Source of the DNA: Symsagittifera roscoffensis
Taxonomy: Eukaryota; Xenacoelomorpha; Acoela; Convolutidae
Length of the DNA: 64,000 nt
Reading direction: 5' to 3'
NCBI RefSeq assembly: GCF_963678635.1
Contig: NC_087068.1
Span: 55,646,467-55,710,466 of the forward strand
Below the pieces are notes generated by a model, which was given only the letters and a program-made list of their open reading frames with translations, was not told the origin of the DNA and ran no database searches. Shown piece after piece: positions 55,835 to 64,000 of the stretch. Made by a program: the position numbers and the translations under genes. Numbering within the stretch: position 1 is the stretch's first letter; each line of letters begins with the position of its first letter.

Positions 55835-58800
55835 ATGTCCGAAAATAATTACGAATCCTTTACATTCATAGACAGCGATTGCAATTCAACTTCAGATCTA
55901 GACCCAAATAGAGAGCTGAACGAAAAAGTCACTCACCTTCATTTAGTTCTGAAATTCTACTTCTCGCCTTTAGGTACAAGTGTCATTAATGGGTCCTCAT
56001 TTTACAAATTATAGATAGTTAATTAAGTGTTGACAAAACCCAATGAATTTTCTTTTTCTTGGATCTAGAAATTGTTTTAGCAAGCACAGAAGATGACACT
56101 TATTTTTTCAACTTAAATTTTTTGACATAGAATACATGTTGTCATAAACATGTACTCTACAATACAGTTCATGTCAGAAACATTCTCAAATTTTCAGTCT
56201 AAAATTTCTCGCTTATGATGCAAACCATGTTTTTTTCTATGTAATGCATTCCTTAAATGGTTTTTATAGGGGCCTGTTTATCATACTTGTACCTACCTAC
56301 CTATAGAGCAACAGCATGTGATTTATCTGCTTAATTTGTACAGAGGCAATGGCAATCTGAACTACCTTTGTCTTCATTTAAGTTCGCTTGTAGACACTGT
56401 GTCCAAAAGATGTCTTCTGAAATGTCTGCTCCCTTTCGTCCCGAAAAAGCACGTGCAACACTATCATAAACTGGTGGCCGATTTGTTCAACGGTTTGACC
56501 TTGGAACGAATTCATAATGTGCAGTTTGGATATTTGAGGCACATAGATTCTTCGTATAAGAAGAGAGAAAAGGACCACTCGTTGGACGAGCTACGGAAAG
56601 CATGTTAGTTAGTTTTAGTTAACGGGCTGATTTAAAGTTAACTCGTCGCAAAATTACTATGAAAATCAAACTTTTGAGATGACGCCAGAAAAATGAGAGC
56701 ATTCTGAGCAATATTATTAGAATTTCAGTTGAGACTACTGAAAATTGGTTGTTCTGGCTTGCTGGTGTTCGCTTATAGAATTCAGATTTGTTGTTTGCTT
56801 GACTTTTATATTAGTAACTAGATATAGTTTGGAAACAATTTATTTTTTTAAAATTATTTATCACAACATAAAAGCAAGGAATGAAGACATAAAATGAAAC
56901 ATCATATGTTTTCGCAGCGAAAAAGCCACTTTTTTGTCTTATTGGTGACTTAAAATTGTCAACATTTATTGATATTTTAGTGGGGTTGTCAGGTAGCTCA
57001 AAACCAAATCCAGTGCACAAATCCGACATCAATTTAGCAGAGCTAAGGGACCAACAGAATAAAAACACATCACAGCATAATCTGCAGATACCCTCGATTA
57101 ACAATCAACACGTGTCCTCACAATCACTGCCATCGCCCGTTCTTTCAGGGTAAGACTGTCTGTTTGGTATGAATCTTATGGGCCAAAATTTTGCATAGAT
57201 ATTGGTTGTTGAGATATTCAGAAAACTATTATTTTAAAATAAGACCAAAAAAATTTTCAATCAAATATTTTTAATTATACTCAAAATTTGTTTTAAAAAA
57301 AGTTAATGATATATTGAAGTTTATATTTAATGAAATAATATATTTAGTAGTATTTGTTAAATAGGAGACTTTTTTAGGCCATTGAATGAAGCCAGAGGAA
57401 TATCGTCGCCGGCTAAATCTGCGTCGACTAAGATGACATCATTCAAGGAGGAGGAGTTCGACATAGAGGTGAAGAGGAAGTTCAATCAGGCATATGGCTT
57501 CAGAATCAAAGGAGGAACGGATACAAAGGAATCCATTTTTGTCGAAGAGGTAAATTGATATCCAAAATCACATTCTTCCGAGTCAGAACGCTGCTCATAC
57601 TGTAACATTGATGGCAATTAACAAGTTCAGTGCTGTTTTTCGAGAGGTTGATTGAAGTTTTTAAAATGATTGGTTCAAAACTAGCATTCTTAGCATGATG
57701 CTTTGAAGAACTAAACACGAGTTATATATCTAATTTTAGATTGGGTCAGGATCACAAGCTGAAAAAGCAGGTCTAAAGTGTCTGGACCAAGTTAAAAGTA
57801 TCAATGGACAATCTCTGAATAATTTTACAAACAAAGAAGCCTCCAAACTGATTCGCTCTAACAAGAAACTAAAAATGAAAATACTACGAAAGCTTCCGCC
57901 GTCTACGAGTGTAGGGACAGATAATGCTCTTGAATACGATGAACCCGATGTGGATATTGTGCCACGAGAAACAGAATTGAGTAGTCAGAAGCCAGACTTG
58001 ATTTGGGTCGACAAAAATGGAGATGTTATTGCTGATGCAGAAGAACGGTTTCGGAATGCACAGATAATCAAGGTTGGTTATAAGTTGCAGTAGATAAAAT
58101 TTCTTGACTTATCTCCGTGCAATCTGCCCGGCATTTTCTGCTAATGTTTCTGTGCGATTTCGTTGCTAATTTTCGTTTTGTTTCACTTTTCGTCTGATTT
58201 TTTTCGAATCGGTTATTGGGTTGATCAAAAAAGTATCTTGATATCAAAAGAACTTGATGGCGATGTATTGCGTTCTCTGAAACTCGAAACTTTGAAAAAA
58301 ATGTTGGATTTTTGGTCTATTTAGTTCATCACACTAGCAAGTTTAAGCGAGAGTAGTGTTATAGTACGACTATTCTTTGTTTCCAACCTAAGTCGAAACT
58401 ATTGGTGTCACTTTTGGAGCATATTTACGGCTTTTTTATAGCATGTGATTTGAAATTCGATTCGTAATAAGGTTTTTTATTAACCCCCGACCCAGCTCCC
58501 ACTGTTCCCGGCCCAGCTCCCACTGTACCTTGGACCTTTCATTTCGTGGGGGAGAGAGTCTTCATCCATTTTATCGCAGCCAGTCCCACCTTGAGGAGGC
58601 GGATGACACTAGGACCCCTCCAACCACGATCGAAGCGGGATTCGAACCCACGACCTTTTTGCTAGAGGCCGCGTGTCTTACCCTGTCGGCTACGTTTGCT
58701 CTTAGTAATGAGTTAACACAGTTGATGCATTTTTCATTTATCAGATGAGCCAAAAAAAGGTATTTTTTCAAACCAGTACAATAATGAGAACTTGATTTCA

Positions 58801-61800
58801 ATTTTTTTCCAACTCCATATATCTCGCAATGATTTTGAAATGCATAATTTATAAGAAAATTTTTGGTTTTATGCTTCCGAATTTATTACATGCAAAGTTA
58901 GTGTGGATTTTTATATTGCTAATTTTTACTAGTTTTGCCTGTTTGTTAAATTTTTAATTTTTACATGCAAAATTGGGTCTATTTGTTTTTGGTGCCGGTT
59001 TTGCTGCATGGAATTGGCAATTTGTTAGCTTATGTAGCTGCTTTATTTGTGGCTAGTGTTTGCTAATTATCAGGTTACGTCGTGCTATAACGAGGACAGG
59101 GGACTATAAATCTCGTAGTATCGATTCAGCCATAGCAAAGTTTTATTTTTCAGTTTTTTTTTAGTTACACTAGCTATCAGCGTAGTTTATAACTACAAAC
59201 CTTCTTTTTTTTCTAACCTCAAAACTCGCAAATCAAAAGTTTTCATTGAAAGTCTTCACTTATATGGAAATTTCACTAACGTTGGAAATTGCATAGCATA
59301 TGTTCTCTGCTTTATTTGTGGCTAATTTTTGTCATCAAAGAAGTGTCCGTGGTTAGTGTTTGAGTTTCACAATCGATAACTCGCACTAGGTCATAGGTTT
59401 TACTTTTTTTAAAACTAATTTGAGGCTTATTTATACTTTTTCTTATTGCATTAAATGTAGCCGCTTTTTGTCGTGTTCTCGCTAGTGCTTGACAAGTGAA
59501 GCTTCGCCTCTGTGTTCACTTTATGGGGCTATTTTTTGTCATTTTTCGGTAGTGTCATTTTTCGGCTCTGTGTTGAAACTTCTTAATATTTGTTGAATAT
59601 GTTTGAATGTTTCATTATTTGGATTTGACAGCTAGGCAGGCTGGTTGATGGAGATGTGTCTAAACTATTCTTTTTCTAATTTTTATTTAAATCATTGATT
59701 GTTGGTTGCAGTTCTTCATGTTGGTGATGGTTTCTTCTATTACGATTTCATGGTGACAATCCAGATGTTGCTGCTGTATAAAATTGTTCGCCATGTATCT
59801 TCCCTGAGTAAGTTGACATCATGTATAATTTTTGTGACAAATTTCAATGACATTTTTGGTGATTTTCTAATTTATTTGTTAAAGCTATTAGGGTTCGATG
59901 CTGGAAATCGCCGAAAAAAAACACATTGATAAAAGAAGACATTGATATATCTGTTTTAAGAAGTTAACCTTTAAAATTTCAGTTTTCTGCTCACGCTTTC
60001 CTGTAGTGTCTGAGTCGCATATACAACTTAGCATATGTTTCCAACCTACACAACTGCCAGTCTACATTATGTACAACTTAGCATCCGGAACCAAATTGAT
60101 ACATTTTTGAAGCCAATTGTGTGATTTGCTAGCAAAACTGTTCTAGTTAAAACTCATTTCTAGGTGTTGTTAGTGCTGCCTTCCAAGCGTGGAGGTCTCG
60201 GCTTCCGAATCAGAGGCGGAGCTCAGTATGGCATCGGAATCTTCATTTCAAATGTACACCCTAACAGCATCGCAGCACGTCACAATCTCCAGGTACTTTT
60301 TTCTATTGATCTCAACTCACTCTAGATGTGGGCGGGCGGTAAGTTTTCTTTCAGCGAATCAACACAGGAAAATTTTAAAAAATAGTTATTTCACATAAGC
60401 GACTTAGCCAAGCACATCAATCGAACACTAATGTTATAATGTCATAATCTTAAGGAAGAGATGTTGTCAACCATCCTCTTTGTGGGCTTCATAGATTTCG
60501 TAAATTGCTGAGGTTTTTGTTCCGATCACTGAAAGGGAGGATTTTTGTCTTCTGGTGGTTTAAAGATCTTTTCCAATTCAAAATCAGATACCACAAATAA
60601 TCATTGGACTGATTTGAGTTATATAGTGTCGATTTCTCTAGTGTTGATACAAAATTTTCTCTAGTGTCGAAAGAAAAACCGGTTTGAAATTTTTGATTTT
60701 CGTCTAATTTCTAGCGACGAATGCCGGCGCTTAATTTATGCTTAATATAGGCCGCTTACAATAGCCTAATTATGCTAAAATTCGAGAAAATTTTGTTTTT
60801 GGAGATGTTAAATGCCATTTAGGTTATCAACAACTTCAAAAATTCAAAAAAATTCAGCAAAAAAAAAATTTTGTTTTGATTTTTTTTGTTTAATTAGTCA
60901 TTTTTCTTCAAAAACTGTTGTCCGGTTTGCCTTTATTGTTGTAACTCTCGAATATGCCTAAATTATATTTTTCTGACAGATCCTTTTACCACACCACGCA
61001 GAAAAAGCTACACTAATTGTATTAAAAAATTAGGTAGATTTTTAAAGACTATTGTCGGAACATTCTGTGCTACTTGCACAATAACCGGCTATTCTTGTTT
61101 TATTAAGAGTAATGAACGTAGTGAGTACTCTTATATAGGTCTTGCTGATTTTTTTTTCAGGAAAAAGTCTTAAAATTTGTTCACGCGCAATTTTGATTTT
61201 TCGCGGTTTCACTAGTGATTTCTTTTTAAGTTCAGTGCAATTCTATAGTTAAAAGGAAGGCAAACGTGATCGACTTCTAATTTCGAAAATGGAAATTAAT
61301 TATCAGATTTCCCAGCGAAATGAAAGTTTTACCTATTGATCCAGTTTTCTCAATTTGGGTTAATTTTAACATAAAAGTGTCCATAATAAAATGTTTACAA
61401 ATTCAAAGAGCTTTAAGGCCATCTATTTTTTTCCTCGAAATTCAAAAGTTGAAGATTTTTGAAAAAACAAGTCGTTTTTTTTTTCAGTTTCCTTGCGTTC
61501 ATTACTCTTCCAAATGTTAATTGGTTGTTTAGTTTTTTGAAATTTTTTATGCGAAAATACAGGTACCACGACGAAGAGTGATGTATCATATTCAAGTCCT
61601 AAAGTAGCGATTTGAGCGAAATTCACAATTTTCCGAAAACTTTTCTCAGTTTCGAGTAAATGCTTGAAACTGTTGATTTTTTCATCTTATTTCGGGCAAA
61701 TAAATTGAGGGCAAAGCTCATTTTCAGTTTATATTAGTAAGCTTAATTTTTTTCTTCAAGTCGTGAATACTTATTTTTACTCCAGTAAACTTAGTTTTCA

Positions 61801-63918
61801 AATTTTCTTTATTCCTTCTTGGGAATAAAGAATTTTTCGATTTTTTTTCAGATCCTGTCGTAACAACGCGAACAAAAAATCACACAATTGGAAAAAAAAG
61901 CTTTTTTTATTGTGGTCGGAACTGTGTGTTCTACTTGCATAGCAACCGGCTATCCTTGTTTAGTTCGGGGATCAGATTCTTGCTGTGAACAATGAGAACC
62001 TGATGAGAGCGACTCATGAGAAGGCGATTGAACTCATTTCTATGGACAAAGTGGTCCTCATGTCCATAAGGAGAGTGGGCTGCATACCCGAACTCGCCAA
62101 GAGAGCCAATACAAGCAACAATTTAAGGCAAGGAAGATTTTAGAGGTTGATAAAAAATGGGATTCCAGTTGAAAACCAGTCTGGTGTTTGGAATCTGGGG
62201 AATAACCTTAATTATATATTTGAACATGCAGATAACTCGACAGATAAGCTGGATGGCTCAAGCAAAGTTCACATTGTTTATAAGTTTTATTATATCGTTA
62301 TAGATTTACCTAAAATAGTTTTGTTTGACCCTTTTTTTATTAGTACCCTGTTGTTCTTGCAAGTAGTTTCATAGCTGTTATCTTTCTTTGCGTAATCACT
62401 GAAGTTTTTATTCAGGTTCAGACAGCTCTCGGGTCAAGCGAGGAGTCAAATTGGTAGTAGGAATGAAGCGCCAACTGGAAGCAATAATAGAAACGAGAGT
62501 GGGGCAATCGACAGGTCACAGTTGCATTCATCAATGTCGTGAGTATAATTTACTAAGTACAGTTTTCGTAGCACTTCGCTTATCTGGTTAAAAGATGAAA
62601 CGTTGGTGTACTGCTAGGTTTCATTATTTATCGTGGATGAGGAGTGCAAGTGTAGGTGAAATTTAACGCAGAGTTTTTGCTTACACTGAATGAGAATATT
62701 GTTTTTTTTTGTCAGGAATCTACTTGTGGACAGTGACCGTGGCTCAGACTTCAAATCTGTGAGAACTATTAAAATATCAACTTTATGATTTATTTTAGAA
62801 AATATTTATAATTTATGGTCAATAATAATAAAATTGCTTTTCAGTTGACCTCTACCGATGTTCCCATTTTAAGTCGGAACACTTCGCCTGCTACTGCTTC
62901 GGTAAATTATTTAAACGCGAAATATTTTATTTAGATAGTATTCTAGTTTCAATTTCATTTCTTGTACCTGTTCTAGAGCATTGAAGACATTGAATCTGGA
63001 AGACGTCATAGGTCGACTAGACAGCTGGCTTCTAGTAGAGTTAGTCCCTACAGAAATATCGAGAGGCAGGAAACATTAACTAACAGGTGTGTTCAAGGAA
63101 ACTTAGATTTTGGCATTCCCTAGCTTAAGAACTTCGCCAACTGAACACGTTGTTAATGGACAAATCTTACAATTTAACTGCAAGTTTAATCATATACTGT
63201 TTGAAAGATTTAACCTATAACCATTTTGTACTCGAAATGAAAACATTGATTGGAACGCGTTGTTTTTTTTTGTTTGGAACAGGTTTTCGAAATCCACTTT
63301 GGCAATCAGCAGAGATTATCAAGATGAAGAGGAATCGGAGGATGAGTTCCTAGTTGAACAGAGAAGACAGCCACCTCCAACTCAGATGCGACTAGTACCA
63401 CGAAGTCCACGAAGAAGTGATTCACCCAAGGTTACATACACTGGAATTTAAAAAAATCGATGATTATTTAGGATGCGAAAAGCTATAGATGCAACAATTT
63501 AATTAACTTTCAACACACAGAAACGGTTGGACGAGTTCATAAGGCTAAATAGACAATGATAACTAACGATGGGATTTTTTAGTTCGTGAGCCGAGGACAT
63601 CATTCCTCGTTGTCATTGGCCGACCTGAACAACTCGGACTCTCCGGAACCCCGAATCATTTCTTCATCCTATGACGACGAAGATGACTCACTCTCACACC
63701 AACCCAAATACCACTACTCATCTATGGGTCTGCAAAGAACGAAGTCGAGGAGTAACTCCAATCTAGGTCTGCCGAATCAGTTATTGAGTGCAGATGAAGA
63801 AAAGAGAGTGAACGGAAAAGGTGTTCACAGGCAAACTACAAAAACATCACGAGATGTTTTCATTCCTCCGTTAGTAGTCTCAACAGCTTCTAGTCTTTTC
63901 TATAGGAGAGTTAAATAA
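55835..63918 (+). CDS. HHD-PDZ-PDZ scaffold of the harmonin/whirlin/PDZD7 family, 739 aa, 13 exons
   Basis: Exons by splice sites and phase: 55835-55973, 56307-56603, 56981-57149, 57378-57549, 57740-58072, 60164-60292, 61964-62127, 62416-62538, 62716-62758, 62845-62901, 62977-63086, 63283-63430, 63583-63918 (2,220 nt). A harmonin-homology domain spans about 15-140 (LHLVLKFYF, VIYLLNLYRGNGNLNYL, LLKCLLPFVPKKH). PDZ1 is about 226-310 (carboxylate loop YGFRIKGG) and PDZ2 about 371-457 (LGFRIRGGAQYG, GDQILAVN), followed by the VGCIP segment close to the family's VGR-x-P. A Ser/Arg-rich tail of 270 residues follows, with no third PDZ and no SAM domain. These proteins cross-link adhesion receptors and myosins at stereocilia, microvilli and cilia bases. 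The intron after exon 7 appears to be GC-AG (AG/GCAAGG). The last exon could splice further beyond the window. Confidence 0.85.
58490..58700 (-). repeat. tRNA-derived SINE in intron 5 of the PDZ gene
   Basis: On the minus strand an A-box-like TAGCCGACAGGG (58692-58681) and a perfect B box GGTTCGAATCC (58648-58638) are about 33 bp apart. A G/C-rich body unlike the surrounding AT-rich intron follows. A 15-bp block CCCAGCTCCCACTGT is duplicated at the far end (58491 and 58511 region). The head is tRNA-like, but the acceptor stem is not preserved. Confidence 0.6.
60519..61061. repeat. Dispersed repeat family B in intron 6 of the PDZ gene, first copy
   Basis: Inverted ends GTTCCGATC (60519) and TGTCGGAAC (to 61061), followed by the family tail ATTCTGTGCTACTTGC...CCGGCTATTCTTGTTTTA up to the next repeat. 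Confidence 0.5.
61105..61509. repeat. Dispersed repeat family A in intron 6 of the PDZ gene
   Basis: Inverted ends AAGAGTAATGAACG (61105-61118) and CGTTCATTACTCTT (61496-61509) are exact complements. Its internal blocks match 46837-47219. It is directly flanked by family-B sequence on both sides. Confidence 0.7.
61524..61963. repeat. Second family-B copy, ending exactly at the splice acceptor
   Basis: The right end GGTCGGAAC (61914-61922) and its tail GCAACCGGCTATCCTTGTTT run into the AG that precedes exon 7 (61962-61963). The tail of the repeat therefore appears to supply the acceptor site. Confidence 0.5.
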
Positions 63919-64000
63919 TATAATCTTTTTACAATTTTACACTAGTGATCAGTGTTGTGTATTATTACGAACCTTCTTTTTTTCTAACCTAACTCACAAA

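Overview
The window is nuclear DNA of an AT-rich invertebrate animal. Host genes carry GT-AG introns (one probable GC-AG), use the standard code and include metazoan families: a harmonin/whirlin-type HHD-PDZ scaffold, FUN14 proteins, the nucleolar GTPase NOG1/GTPBP4 and actin. I cannot name the lineage. A polypyrimidine-AG lies 5 to 25 nt before four consecutive start codons. This suggests an animal with spliced-leader trans-splicing and operon-like gene clusters, although ordinary 5'-UTR introns would look the same.

Layout. (1) 1-14 kb: a Ty3/gypsy-type retroelement on the minus strand, with an unbroken 3,200-codon Gag-Pro-RT-RNase H-Integrase polyprotein (519-10121). Its C-terminus resembles a macro (ADP-ribose) domain of the OARD1/TARG1 type. 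Upstream of it, 10.9-13.5 kb holds about 13 copies of a short CCCCTCCGGATT motif. A near-perfect inverted repeat of about 190 bp lies at 14.8-15.0 kb. (2) 15.9-20.9 kb: an intronless minus-strand gene encoding about 39 tandem 24-residue repeats fused to a complete but divergent actin. This is the most striking host gene here. The last two exons of another minus-strand gene may lie just upstream. (3) 23,264-42,177: a complete, young LTR retroelement of 18.9 kb. It has 410-bp LTRs with one difference seen, an ATAT target duplication, Gag-Pol, an Env-like glycoprotein and at least five further reading frames of unknown function, joined by short overlaps. A decayed relative of its LTR lies just outside, in opposite orientation. 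(4) 44.4-63.9 kb: four plus-strand genes 400-485 bp apart: FUN14 protein 1, NOG1 (14 exons, 633 aa), FUN14 protein 2 and the HHD-PDZ-PDZ scaffold (13 exons as modelled, 739 aa). Introns and intergenic DNA hold copies of two inverted-repeat-ended repeat families and tRNA-derived SINE-like fragments.

How they relate. NOG1 works in 60S ribosome assembly, FUN14 proteins sit in the mitochondrial outer membrane, and HHD-PDZ proteins scaffold actin-rich protrusions. The cluster therefore shares no pathway and looks like a transcriptional rather than a functional unit. The two LTR elements are unrelated in LTR sequence and in accessory content. All protein assignments come from reading motifs by eye; no searches were run.
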